Source: Lachnospiraceae bacterium G11 (GTDB lineage: Bacteria; Bacillota; Clostridia; Lachnospirales; Lachnospiraceae). From it: 64,000 nucleotides of DNA. The stretch spans positions 62,001 to 126,000 of the forward strand of contig FMWZ01000005.1 in the NCBI GenBank assembly GCA_900103495.1, written 5' to 3'. Under the pieces are notes generated by a model, which saw nothing but the letters and a program-made list of their open reading frames with translations, searched no databases and was not told the DNA's origin. The stretch's first letter is position 1. Each line of letters starts with the position of its first letter. Position numbers and translations under genes: made by a program. Shown in pieces: positions 43,126-51,015 of the stretch.

Positions 43126-44427
43126 ATGGTAGTACAACACAATCTCACAGCAATGAACTCTAACAGAATGCTTGGTATCACAACCAAGACACAGGCTAAG
43201 GCAACTGAGAAGTTATCTTCCGGTTACAAGATTAACCGTGCAGCTGACGACGCAGCAGGCTTATCCATCAGTGAGAAAATGCGTAAGCAGATCAGAGGAC
43301 TTACTCAGGCTTCCGCAAACGCACAGGACGGAATTTCAGCAGTACAGACAGCAGAAGGTGCACTTACAGAAGTACACGATATGCTTCAGAGAATGAACGA
43401 ATTGGCAGTTAAGGCTGCAAACGGAACCAACAGCAAGGACGACAGAGATTACATCCAGGCTGAGGTAGATCAGTTAGTAACCGAGATCGACCGTGTAGCT
43501 ACAACTACAAAATTCAACGAGACATATCTGTTAAAGGGAACCAACAATGATACTACTGTAGGTAAGCTTACGTTTACTACAGCTGAAACCAATATCGATA
43601 ATAAGATTGGCGGCTCTGCCCTTACATTCGATACCGATGGCATTGCTACTGTAACTCCCGGAGCAGCAGATTCACTGGCTTCAACCTCAAATTATAATAC
43701 CACCAAGGCAGATGAGGGAGACGGAGTCACAACTCAGACATCAAGTTCATCTGCTTCTATTGCAGCCGGAAAATCTATCGAAATTGATGGAACAGAGTAC
43801 AAATTGTACAAGGGCGCTACAGATGAGCAGCTTAAGGCTTCTTTCTCAACAGATGCTGATAAGAAGAAAGTTGGCGTAAGTGTATTTGGTGACGAAGCAG
43901 CATTCAAGGCAGCAGTTAACAAGGCTCTTGATGATTTGAATCTTGGCAAAGATGTTAAAAACATCGCTTTTAACAAGGATGATAACCTTGAGGTTACAGC
44001 ATTCTCAGACCTTAACAAGGCTGTTGATCTCAGCCTCCACGTAGGTGCTGACTCAACCAAGGACAACAAGATTAATCTCTCTATTGAGATGATGTCTGCA
44101 AGAGGACTTGGCGTTAACGGCATCAGAGTTGATGGTGAAGATTTCGACAACGCTACAGCATCTATTGACACAATCAAAGCAGCTATCCAGAAGGTATCTG
44201 AGCAGAGATCTGCACTCGGTGCAGTTCAGAACAGACTTGAGCACACAATCAACAACCTCGACAACGTAGTTGAGAACACAACAAGTGCTGAATCTGCAAT
44301 CCGTGACACTGACATGGCTAACCAGATGGTAACCTACTCCAACAACAACATCCTTGCTCAGGCAGGACAGGCAATGTTGGCACAGGCTAACCAGTCTAAC
44401 CAGGGTGTACTTAGCTTACTTGGCTAA
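43126..44427 (+). CDS. Flagellin 1
   Basis: 433 residues from the ATG after CAAGGAGGAAAAATCT. The D0/D1 N-terminus (residues 1 to about 145) starts [21 protein letters not shown] and contains [24 protein letters not shown]. The conserved C-terminus (about 142 residues) contains [23 protein letters not shown] and ends [20 protein letters not shown]. The roughly 145 residues between them are variable, Ala/Thr/Asp-rich, and form the exposed surface. The QRMNELAV segment corresponds to the TLR5 recognition site. Polymerises outside the cell as filament subunit. First of nine such genes. Confidence 0.97.
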   Translation: MVVQHNLTAMNSNRMLGITTKTQAKATEKLSSGYKINRAADDAAGLSISEKMRKQIRGLTQASANAQDGISAVQTAEGALTEVHDMLQRMNELAVKAANGTNSKDDRDYIQAEVDQLVTEIDRVATTTKFNETYLLKGTNNDTTVGKLTFTTAETNIDNKIGGSALTFDTDGIATVTPGAADSLASTSNYNTTKADEGDGVTTQTSSSSASIAAGKSIEIDGTEYKLYKGATDEQLKASFSTDADKKKVGVSVFGDEAAFKAAVNKALDDLNLGKDVKNIAFNKDDNLEVTAFSDLNKAVDLSLHVGADSTKDNKINLSIEMMSARGLGVNGIRVDGEDFDNATASIDTIKAAIQKVSEQRSALGAVQNRLEHTINNLDNVVENTTSAESAIRDTDMANQMVTYSNNNILAQAGQAMLAQANQSNQGVLSLLG

Positions 44428-44478
44428 TTACAATAACCAATTAAAACCTAATTATACTTATACTTAAATGCTTATTCC

Positions 44479-44500
44479 CCTCCCCTGGTCTCAGGGGAGG
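44479..44500 (+). promoter_or_regulatory. Hairpin after flagellin 1
   Basis: 9-bp stem CCTCCCCTG/CAGGGGAGG around GTCT, without a T tract, so it may stabilise or process the mRNA rather than terminate it. Confidence 0.5.
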
Positions 44501-44504
44501 AGGA

Positions 44505-44585
44505 TAAAGGCATCCCCTGTCATTACCGAGACGCCCGGATGCCTCGGTAATGGCAGGGTACTAACCGGCAGGGGAAACGACCTTA
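44505..44585 (+). promoter_or_regulatory. Structured intergenic RNA before flagellin 2
   Basis: Outer stem TAAAGG/CCTTA, then CCCCTG (44514-44519) with CAGGGG (44569-44574). Inside is a long stem (44515-44530 with 44543-44558, 15 of 16 plus a wobble) whose 3' arm also contains CAGGG, so the two pairings compete. GTACTAACC is left single-stranded. Layout resembles the elements before flagellins 3 and 4. Confidence 0.45.
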
Positions 44586-44603
44586 CCATTACTAAAACAA
44601 AAA

Positions 44604-44625
44604 CTTTCAACAAGGATGTTGAAAG
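44604..44625 (+). promoter_or_regulatory. CsrA-type stem-loop, flagellin 2
   Basis: Perfect 9-bp stem with loop AGGA; the core ACAAGGATGT equals the SELEX consensus for CsrA. Same stem length and loop as in flagellin 1 but different stem sequence. Confidence 0.85.
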
Positions 44626-44654
44626 CAAGCAAATTTTTCAAGGAGGAAAAATCT

Positions 44655-45908
44655 ATGGTAGTACAACACAATTTAACAGCAATGAACTCCAACAGAATGT
44701 TGGGTATCACAGCAAAGACACAGGCTAAGGCAACAGAGAAGTTATCATCAGGTTACAAGATTAACCGTGCAGCTGATGATGCAGCAGGCCTTTCCATCAG
44801 TGAGAAGATGCGTAAGCAGATCAGAGGTCTTACACAGGCTTCCGCAAACGCACAGGACGGTATTTCAGCAGTACAGACAGCAGAAGGTGCACTTACAGAA
44901 GTACACGATATGCTTCAGAGAATGAACGAGTTAGCAGTTAAGGCTGCAAACGGAACCAACTCTAAGGATGACAGAGATTACATCCAGGCTGAGGTAGATC
45001 AGCTTGTAGTTGAGATTGACCGTGTAGCTACAACAACAAAGTTCAACGAGACATACCTTCTTAAAGGAACCAATGCTGACAATACAGAGGGTAAGCTTAC
45101 ATTTAAGACTGCTTCCAAGGGCGTTTTGAACCAGGGCTCGGATGTATTTGATACCGATGGAATCAAGAAACTTGATGATGTGACCAAAGATGCTGTTAAT
45201 GCAGTAACCACAGCTGGATCAAAGGCGTCAGCATATAACAAGTATGAACTGACTGTTAATGACAAAAAATATGTTTACGCTGACTATGTACAGGGTAAAG
45301 ATGATGACAAGACAGTTGCTGATATCCTTAAGGGAATCGAGGACGCAGATAACACCAAGAAGACTAAAGCTTTTTCCAGCCTTAGTGAGATGGAAACAGC
45401 AATCAAGAGAGATTTCGGTGGTGATCTTAAAGCAGTAGATCTTGATGTGGCTAATAATAAGCTTTCTACAAAGCTTACGGCATTCTCAGACCTTAATAAG
45501 GCCACAGACTTAAGTCTCCATGTAGGTGCTGATTCTACAAAGGATAACAAGATTGGCATGTCAATCGAGATGATGTCCGCACGTGGCCTTGGCGTAAACG
45601 GCATTAAGGTTTATGGTGACGATTTCGAAAATGCTACTGCATCAATCGATACAATCAAATCAGCTATCCAGAAGGTATCTGAGCAGAGATCTGCACTTGG
45701 TGCAGTTCAGAACAGACTTGAGCATACAATCAACAACCTCGACAACGTAGTTGAGAATACAACAAGTGCTGAATCTGCAATCCGTGATACTGATATGGCT
45801 AAGCAGATGGTAACCTACTCCAACAATAACATCCTTGCTCAGGCAGGACAGGCAATGTTGGCACAGGCTAATCAGTCTAACCAGGGTGTACTTGGTCTCC
45901 TTAGATAA
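44655..45908 (+). CDS. Flagellin 2
   Basis: 417 residues. Conserved ends nearly identical to flagellin 3, including the shared VVEIDRV (other copies have VTEIDRV), MAKQMVTYS and the C-terminus GVLGLLR. The variable part (about 145-275) differs: NADNTEGKLTFKTASKGVLNQGSDVFDTDG onward. No sigma-28 promoter is recognisable between flagellins 1 and 2, so it is probably read from the flagellin 1 promoter. Confidence 0.97.
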   Translation: MVVQHNLTAMNSNRMLGITAKTQAKATEKLSSGYKINRAADDAAGLSISEKMRKQIRGLTQASANAQDGISAVQTAEGALTEVHDMLQRMNELAVKAANGTNSKDDRDYIQAEVDQLVVEIDRVATTTKFNETYLLKGTNADNTEGKLTFKTASKGVLNQGSDVFDTDGIKKLDDVTKDAVNAVTTAGSKASAYNKYELTVNDKKYVYADYVQGKDDDKTVADILKGIEDADNTKKTKAFSSLSEMETAIKRDFGGDLKAVDLDVANNKLSTKLTAFSDLNKATDLSLHVGADSTKDNKIGMSIEMMSARGLGVNGIKVYGDDFENATASIDTIKSAIQKVSEQRSALGAVQNRLEHTINNLDNVVENTTSAESAIRDTDMAKQMVTYSNNNILAQAGQAMLAQANQSNQGVLGLLR

Positions 45909-45930
45909 TCAGGTACAAAATAACAACTAC

Positions 45931-45956
45931 AGGCTCTCTCTTTAGAGGGAGAGCCT
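45931..45956 (+). promoter_or_regulatory. Hairpin after flagellin 2
   Basis: AGGCTCTC/GAGAGCCT stem with no T tract following. Confidence 0.5.
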
Positions 45957-45969
45957 GATAGAAATAATC

Positions 45970-46029
45970 GGTTCAAGGAAGACGCACGCGTGCGTACGTA
46001 AACTAACATCCGCGTCTTAAACCTGAATC
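45970..46029 (+). promoter_or_regulatory. Structured intergenic RNA before flagellin 3
   Basis: GGTTCAAGG pairs with CCTGAATC and GACGC (45981-45985) with GCGTC (46012-46016). Within, ACGCACGCGTGCGT is self-complementary and GTACGTAAACTAAC follows, nearly the same as GTACGCAAACTAAT before flagellin 4. Confidence 0.45.
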
Positions 46030-46055
46030 AAATTATAGAACTAACCAAATTAATT

Positions 46056-46083
46056 AAGCATTCGACAAGGATGTCGAGAGCTT
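46056..46083 (+). promoter_or_regulatory. CsrA-type stem-loop, flagellin 3
   Basis: 12-bp stem with one mismatch and one wobble (46056-46067 with 46072-46083), loop AGGA, core GACAAGGATGTC. Confidence 0.8.
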
Positions 46084-46105
46084 CAAATTTCAAGGAGGAA
46101 ATAAT

Positions 46106-47359
46106 ATGGTAGTACAGCATAACTTAACAGCAATGAACTCCAACAGAATGTTGGGTATCACAGCAAAGACACAGGCTAAGGCAACTGAGAAGTTATCATC
46201 AGGTTACAAGATTAACCGTGCAGCTGATGATGCAGCAGGCCTTTCCATTAGTGAGAAGATGCGTAAGCAGATCAGAGGTCTTACACAGGCTTCTGCAAAC
46301 GCTCAGGACGGAATTTCAGCAGTACAGACAGCAGAAGGTGCACTTACAGAAGTACACGATATGCTTCAGAGAATGAACGAGTTAGCAGTTAAAGCTGCAA
46401 ACGGAACCAACAGCAAGGATGATAGAGATTACATCCAGGCTGAGGTAGATCAGCTTGTAGTTGAGATTGACCGTGTAGCTACAACAACAAAGTTCAATGA
46501 GACATATCTTCTTAAAGGTACTGACGCTGACGGTAAGGAAGGAAACCTTAAGTTTACAGCGGCAGCGTCAGCTCTTAAGGCTTCAGGTGGAACAGCCCCC
46601 ACATTTGATTCCGATGGTAAAACCAAAATTGAAGGAACAGCTAAAGCATCTTCAGCTTCATCAGAAGATGGTATTGGTACTTACAAACCCGCTACAGTTA
46701 CTGTTAAGGGTCAGGTGTACACTCTTGTAGAAGATTTTGCGGCTGCATCGGGAACAACCAAGACAGTTGATGATCTTCTTAAAGCGAAGAACACCGGTTC
46801 AACTCCTACTTTCTTTAAGAGCGTGGCCGATATGGAAGCCCAGATTAAGAAAGACTTTGGTGCTGATGTCAAGGATGTTAAGATTTACTATGGTAACGAT
46901 GATGCTAAGAAGCTTACAGCAGAGATTACCGCTTTTTCAGACCTTAACAAGGCAACAGATCTCAGCCTCCATGTTGGTGCTGATTCAACAAAGGATAACA
47001 AGATTAATCTTTCCATCGAGATGATGTCAGCTCGTGGTCTCGGCGTAAATGGTATTAAGGTTTATGGTGATGATTTCGAGAACGCTACAGCATCAATCGA
47101 TACAATCAAATCAGCTATCCAGAAGGTATCTGAGCAGAGATCTGCACTTGGTGCAGTTCAGAACAGACTTGAGCACACAATCAACAACCTCGACAACGTA
47201 GTTGAGAACACAACAAGTGCTGAATCTGCTATCCGTGATACAGATATGGCTAAGCAGATGGTAACCTACTCCAACAATAACATCCTTGCTCAGGCAGGAC
47301 AGGCAATGTTGGCACAGGCTAATCAGTCTAACCAGGGCGTACTTGGATTACTTAGATAG
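46106..47359 (+). CDS. Flagellin 3
   Basis: 417 residues. Shares VVEIDRV, MAKQMVTYS and the GLLR end with flagellin 2, so the two are the closest pair in block 1. Variable part: TDADGKEGNLKFTAAASALKASGGTAPTFDSDG, then TVTVKGQVYTLVEDFAAASG. CAAGGAGGAAATAAT before the ATG. No recognisable sigma-28 promoter upstream. Confidence 0.97.
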   Translation: MVVQHNLTAMNSNRMLGITAKTQAKATEKLSSGYKINRAADDAAGLSISEKMRKQIRGLTQASANAQDGISAVQTAEGALTEVHDMLQRMNELAVKAANGTNSKDDRDYIQAEVDQLVVEIDRVATTTKFNETYLLKGTDADGKEGNLKFTAAASALKASGGTAPTFDSDGKTKIEGTAKASSASSEDGIGTYKPATVTVKGQVYTLVEDFAAASGTTKTVDDLLKAKNTGSTPTFFKSVADMEAQIKKDFGADVKDVKIYYGNDDAKKLTAEITAFSDLNKATDLSLHVGADSTKDNKINLSIEMMSARGLGVNGIKVYGDDFENATASIDTIKSAIQKVSEQRSALGAVQNRLEHTINNLDNVVENTTSAESAIRDTDMAKQMVTYSNNNILAQAGQAMLAQANQSNQGVLGLLR

Positions 47360-47421
47360 TTTTATCCGGGAAGTAAACCAAACGCTTTAGTTTAAAAATC
47401 GCAAGAAGCTAAGTGAAGAGG

Positions 47422-47453
47422 CCTGGCACAGGAGAAATCCTGTGCCGGGTTTT
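47422..47453 (+). terminator. Hairpin after flagellin 3, possible terminator
   Basis: 12-bp GC-rich stem (47422-47433 with 47438-47449, one wobble), GAAA tetraloop, then only TTTT; termination may be partial. Confidence 0.55.
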
Positions 47454-47458
47454 CCCAC

Positions 47459-47515
47459 AATTCGGAGGGTGCATGCGTGAGTACGCAAACTAATAGTAGC
47501 ACCACAATCTGAATT
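47459..47515 (+). promoter_or_regulatory. Structured intergenic RNA before flagellin 4
   Basis: AATTCGGA (47459-47466) pairs with TCTGAATT (47508-47515), GGTGC with GCACC, and an internal TGCGT-GAGT-ACGCA hairpin is followed by unpaired AACTAATAGTA. Clearest of the three similar elements. Confidence 0.5.
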
Positions 47516-47536
47516 ACCATGTTACAATGAAGTCAA

Positions 47537-47554
47537 CACAGCAAGGAAGCTGTG
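47537..47554 (+). promoter_or_regulatory. CsrA-type stem-loop, flagellin 4
   Basis: CACAGC/GCTGTG with loop AAGGAA. A second stem TTAGG-ACAA-CCTAA follows before the ribosome binding site. Confidence 0.75.
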
Positions 47555-47594
47555 GTTTAGGACAACCTAATTTCATTTCAAGGAGGAAAAAGAT

Positions 47595-48851
47595 ATGGTA
47601 GTACAACACAACTTAACAGCAATGAACTCTAACAGAATGCTTGGCATTACCACTAAGACACAGGCTAAGGCTACTGAGAAGCTTTCATCCGGTTATAAGA
47701 TTAACCGTGCAGCTGACGATGCAGCAGGTCTCTCTATTAGTGAGAAGATGCGTAAGCAGATCAGAGGTCTTACACAGGCTTCTGCAAACGCTCAGGACGG
47801 AATTTCAGCAGTACAGACAGCAGAAGGCGCACTTACAGAAGTACACGATATGCTTCAGAGAATGAACGAACAAGCAGTTAAGGCTGCAAACGGAACCAAC
47901 AGCAAGGACGACAGAGATTACATCCAGGCAGAGGTAGATCAGTTAGTAACCGAGATTGACCGTGTAGCTACAACTACAAAGTTCAATGAGACATATCTTC
48001 TTAAGGGCACTAATGGAACAGATGTTGGCAAATTGTCTTTCAAGGATGCGACAAAAGCTGTTGGCCTTGCAAATGATGGCTCTGACAAGTTTGATGCTGA
48101 CGGTATTGCAAAAGTTTCGACGCAGGTAAAGCAGGCCGCAGATGCAGGCTCGGATACGCACAGTACTTACAGCAAAACTAAAGTTACAGTAAACTCCGTT
48201 GATTATTATCTCATCGAGGATTACACAAAGGGAACAAATGCCGGAGACAAGACCTTGGAAGAGGAACTTGCTCATTTAAACACTGGAGAGACCACTCCCA
48301 AGTATTTCTCTGATGCATCTAAATTAGCTGAGCAGATTCAGAGAGATAATGGAGCTAGTCTTAAGGATGTTTCTGTTTCCTATGACAGCACAGAGGGTAA
48401 CAAGTTAACAGCAAAGTTAACTGCTTTCTCAGATCTTAACAAGGGCCTTGATGTTAGCCTTCACGTAGGTGCTGACTCCACAAAGGACAATAAGATTGAT
48501 CTTACAATCGAGATGATGTCCGCAAGAGGACTTGGAGTTAACGGCCTTAAGGTTTATGGCGATAGTTTTGACAACGCTACAAATGCTATCGACACCATCA
48601 AATCGGCTATCCAGAAAGTATCTGAGCAGAGATCTGCACTCGGTGCAGTTCAGAACAGACTTGAGCACACCATCAACAACCTCGACAACGTAGTTGAGAA
48701 CACCACAAGTGCTGAATCTGCAATCCGTGACACTGACATGGCTAGCCAGATGGTAAGCTACTCCAACAACAACATCCTTGCTCAGGCAGGACAGGCAATG
48801 TTGGCACAGGCTAACCAGTCTAACCAGGGAGTTCTTTCACTCCTGGGCTAA
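47595..48851 (+). CDS. Flagellin 4
   Basis: 418 residues. It differs from all eight others in the D1 motif: QRMNEQAVKAANG where the rest have [13 protein letters not shown]. This Leu corresponds to the TLR5-contacting helix of enterobacterial flagellin. Variable part: TNGTDVGKLSFKDATKAVGLANDGSDKFDADG and VNSVDYYLIEDYTKG. Ends SQMVSYS...VLSLLG. Followed by a terminator. Confidence 0.97.
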   Translation: MVVQHNLTAMNSNRMLGITTKTQAKATEKLSSGYKINRAADDAAGLSISEKMRKQIRGLTQASANAQDGISAVQTAEGALTEVHDMLQRMNEQAVKAANGTNSKDDRDYIQAEVDQLVTEIDRVATTTKFNETYLLKGTNGTDVGKLSFKDATKAVGLANDGSDKFDADGIAKVSTQVKQAADAGSDTHSTYSKTKVTVNSVDYYLIEDYTKGTNAGDKTLEEELAHLNTGETTPKYFSDASKLAEQIQRDNGASLKDVSVSYDSTEGNKLTAKLTAFSDLNKGLDVSLHVGADSTKDNKIDLTIEMMSARGLGVNGLKVYGDSFDNATNAIDTIKSAIQKVSEQRSALGAVQNRLEHTINNLDNVVENTTSAESAIRDTDMASQMVSYSNNNILAQAGQAMLAQANQSNQGVLSLLG

Positions 48852-48934
48852 TATAACAATCCGGGATAGACCCTGACTGTCACATACCTATAGAGTTCAT
48901 CGCAACTCTAAAATCAGTTTCTAATTAAAAATGG

Positions 48935-48966
48935 ATGGCGCTCCTGTTGTCGGGAGCGCCATTTTG
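48935..48966 (+). terminator. Terminator of flagellin 4
   Basis: 10-bp stem (48935-48944 with 48953-48962), then TTTT. The 75 bp from 48891 to here are almost identical to 50730-50805 after flagellin 5. Confidence 0.8.
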
Positions 48967-49050
48967 CATGCCTAGAGTAACCGTTTTCTCACACTGTTAA
49001 CAAAATGAATAGAAGTTATTAAGTATGTTTATGATTCTAATTACGCTCAA

Positions 49051-49224
49051 ATGGTTAGAAGTTTTTTCTATAAGCATGGAGTGCCCTTTAATGAAATAAG
49101 TAGTGAACTGATAAACAAGTATTTTACCAAGGAGCAGTTGGAATCATTTATGAATAAATCGGAAGAATGCAACAAAAATGGTTTTGGTGACCATATGAAG
49201 GTTTACCTTGGAAAGAAGAAATAA
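49051..49224 (+). pseudogene. Small orphan reading frame, probable gene remnant
   Basis: 57 codons from the only in-frame ATG (MVRSFFYKHGVPFNEISSELINKYF...), ending HMKVYLGKKK. The frame is open upstream to a stop at 49006 with protein-like sequence KYVYDSNYAQ but no start codon or ribosome binding site, so it looks like the 3' end of a decayed gene. It is bracketed by two related terminators. Not recognised. Confidence 0.4.
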
Positions 49225-49243
49225 ATATTTGCTTTATAAATGA

Positions 49244-49274
49244 ATGGTGCTCCTGGTGTAGGGGCGCCATTTTA
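49244..49274 (+). terminator. Second, diverged copy of the flagellin 4 terminator
   Basis: 10-bp stem (49244-49253 with 49261-49270, two wobbles) and TTTT, with the ATGGYGCTCCTG...GCGCCAT theme of 48935-48966. Confidence 0.7.
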
Positions 49275-49410
49275 AAGTGCAACGGAAAGTGGCAAAAAAC
49301 GGAATAATTAGGCTTGGTGCGTTAGCCATTAAGAACGATATAATAAATGAAACTAAAAACCAGTCTGATTATTTCTCTTATTTACATGAGTAAAGGAATA
49401 ATCAAACCAG

Positions 49411-49426
49411 GTGGCAAGGAAGCCAC
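49411..49426 (+). promoter_or_regulatory. CsrA-type stem-loop, flagellin 5
   Basis: GTGGC/GCCAC with loop AAGGAA. A second stem TTTAGG-ACTTAA-CCTAAA follows. Upstream, a TATAAT at 49339-49344 is the only promoter-like signal; its -35 is poor. Confidence 0.75.
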
Positions 49427-49471
49427 TTCGGTTTAGGACTTAACCTAAAAACATTTCAAGGAGGAAAAAAT

Positions 49472-50689
49472 ATGGTAGTACAGCACAACTTAACAGCAAT
49501 GAACTCTAACAGAATGCTTGGTATCACAACCAAGACACAGGCTAAGGCAACTGAGAAGTTATCATCCGGTTACAAGATTAACCGCGCAGCTGACGATGCA
49601 GCAGGTCTCTCTATTAGTGAGAAGATGCGTAAGCAGATCAGAGGTCTTACACAGGCTTCAGCAAATGCACAGGACGGTATTTCAGCAGTACAGACAGCAG
49701 AAGGCGCACTTACAGAAGTGCACGATATGCTTCAGAGAATGAACGAGTTAGCAGTTAAGGCTGCAAACGGAACCAACAGCAAGGACGACAGAGATTACAT
49801 CCAGGCTGAGGTAGACCAGCTCGTAACAGAAATCGACCGTGTAGCTACAACAACAAAGTTCAATGAGAGCTACCTCTTAAAGGGAACTAACAGCGATGGT
49901 ACAGTTGGAAAACTCACTTTCACAGAAGCAGGCACAAAGACTTCCATCGGAGCAGCTAACTTTGATAGCGATGGAATTGCAACAGTTAAGCAGACTGCAA
50001 ACCAGGGAACAACAACTGCAACATCAGGTAGCACATACAAAACTGACACTGTAAGCGTAAACGGAAAGACATATACTTACATCTCTGACTTTACACAGGC
50101 TAGCGGAAAAACAGATAAACTTGAAGATTATGCTGATTCCGAGAACAGAATTTTCTCAAATCTTGACGAGATGGCGAAAGCTATTAAGAAAGATAGCTCC
50201 GGTGAACTTAAGGACGTTAATGTTACTGTTGTAGACAGCAAGTTAAATGTTAAAGCAACCGCGTTCTCAGATCTTAACAAGGGCCTTGATGTTAGCCTTC
50301 ATGTAGGCGCTGATTCCACAAAGGACAACAAGATTGGTCTTACAATCGAGATGATGTCTGCAAAGGGTCTTGGCGTTAACGGCATCAGAGTTGATGGCGA
50401 AGATTTCGAAAATGCTACAGCATCTATCGATACCATCAAAGCAGCTATCCAGAAGGTATCTGAACAGAGATCCGCACTCGGTGCAGTTCAGAACAGACTT
50501 GAGCACACAATCAACAACCTCGACAACGTAGTTGAGAACACAACAAGTGCTGAATCTGCTATCCGTGACACTGACATGGCTAGCCAGATGGTAACCTACT
50601 CCAACAATAACATCCTTGCTCAGGCAGGACAGGCAATGTTGGCACAGGCTAACCAGTCGAACCAGGGAGTTCTTTCACTCCTCGGTTAA
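49472..50689 (+). CDS. Flagellin 5
   Basis: 405 residues, the shortest of the nine. Variable part: GTNSDGTVGKLTFTEAGTKTSIGAANFDSDG and SVNGKTYTYISDFTQASG. It has MMSAKGLGVNG where others have [11 protein letters not shown], and ends SQMVTYS...VLSLLG. Own terminator downstream. Confidence 0.97.
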   Translation: MVVQHNLTAMNSNRMLGITTKTQAKATEKLSSGYKINRAADDAAGLSISEKMRKQIRGLTQASANAQDGISAVQTAEGALTEVHDMLQRMNELAVKAANGTNSKDDRDYIQAEVDQLVTEIDRVATTTKFNESYLLKGTNSDGTVGKLTFTEAGTKTSIGAANFDSDGIATVKQTANQGTTTATSGSTYKTDTVSVNGKTYTYISDFTQASGKTDKLEDYADSENRIFSNLDEMAKAIKKDSSGELKDVNVTVVDSKLNVKATAFSDLNKGLDVSLHVGADSTKDNKIGLTIEMMSAKGLGVNGIRVDGEDFENATASIDTIKAAIQKVSEQRSALGAVQNRLEHTINNLDNVVENTTSAESAIRDTDMASQMVTYSNNNILAQAGQAMLAQANQSNQGVLSLLG

Positions 50690-50773
50690 TGTGTAAAACG
50701 GGGACAGCCCCAAATTACACCTAACTACTTAGAGTTCATGGCAACTCTAAAATCAGTTTCTAATTAAAAATGA

Positions 50774-50805
50774 ATGGCGCTCCTGTTTGTCGGGAGCGCC
50801 ATTTT
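50774..50805 (+). terminator. Terminator of flagellin 5
   Basis: 10-bp stem (50774-50783 with 50793-50802) followed by TTTT; near-duplicate of the flagellin 4 terminator region. Confidence 0.8.
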
Positions 50806-50861
50806 AGAGTTTAAGTCCTTGATATAAATCAAGGAAATTGAATTTTTTATTCATATAAGGG

Positions 50862-50888
50862 TTAAGGAATAGGGTAATCTGCCGATAT
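50862..50888 (+). promoter_or_regulatory. Sigma-28 promoter of flagellin 6
   Basis: TTAA (50862-50865), 15 bases, GCCGATAT (50881-50888). Confidence 0.9.
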
Positions 50889-50953
50889 AAATATTGAAAC
50901 TTAAAATCTATGGTGAACCTTGAGGCCTACGCGGGGCATTAAGGGGAACTGTC

Positions 50954-50977
50954 AAGTGTGGCATGGAAGCTGCACTT
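50954..50977 (+). promoter_or_regulatory. CsrA-type stem-loop, flagellin 6
   Basis: 9-bp stem with two wobble pairs, loop ATGGAA. A second stem TTAGG-TATAAA-CCTAA follows, as in flagellins 4 and 5. Confidence 0.7.
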
Positions 50978-51015
50978 TAGGTATAAACCTAATTCATTTC
51001 AAGGAGGAAAAAAAT

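Noticed and set aside
44515-44558. Invertible promoter for flagellin phase variation
   Set aside because: The arms enclose only 12 bases, too little for a promoter, and no recombinase gene is in the window. RNA structure explains it better.
47459-47515. c-di-GMP-I riboswitch in the flagellin leaders
   Set aside because: ACGCAAA resembles part of that riboswitch, but the rest of the conserved core and the two-hairpin architecture are missing.
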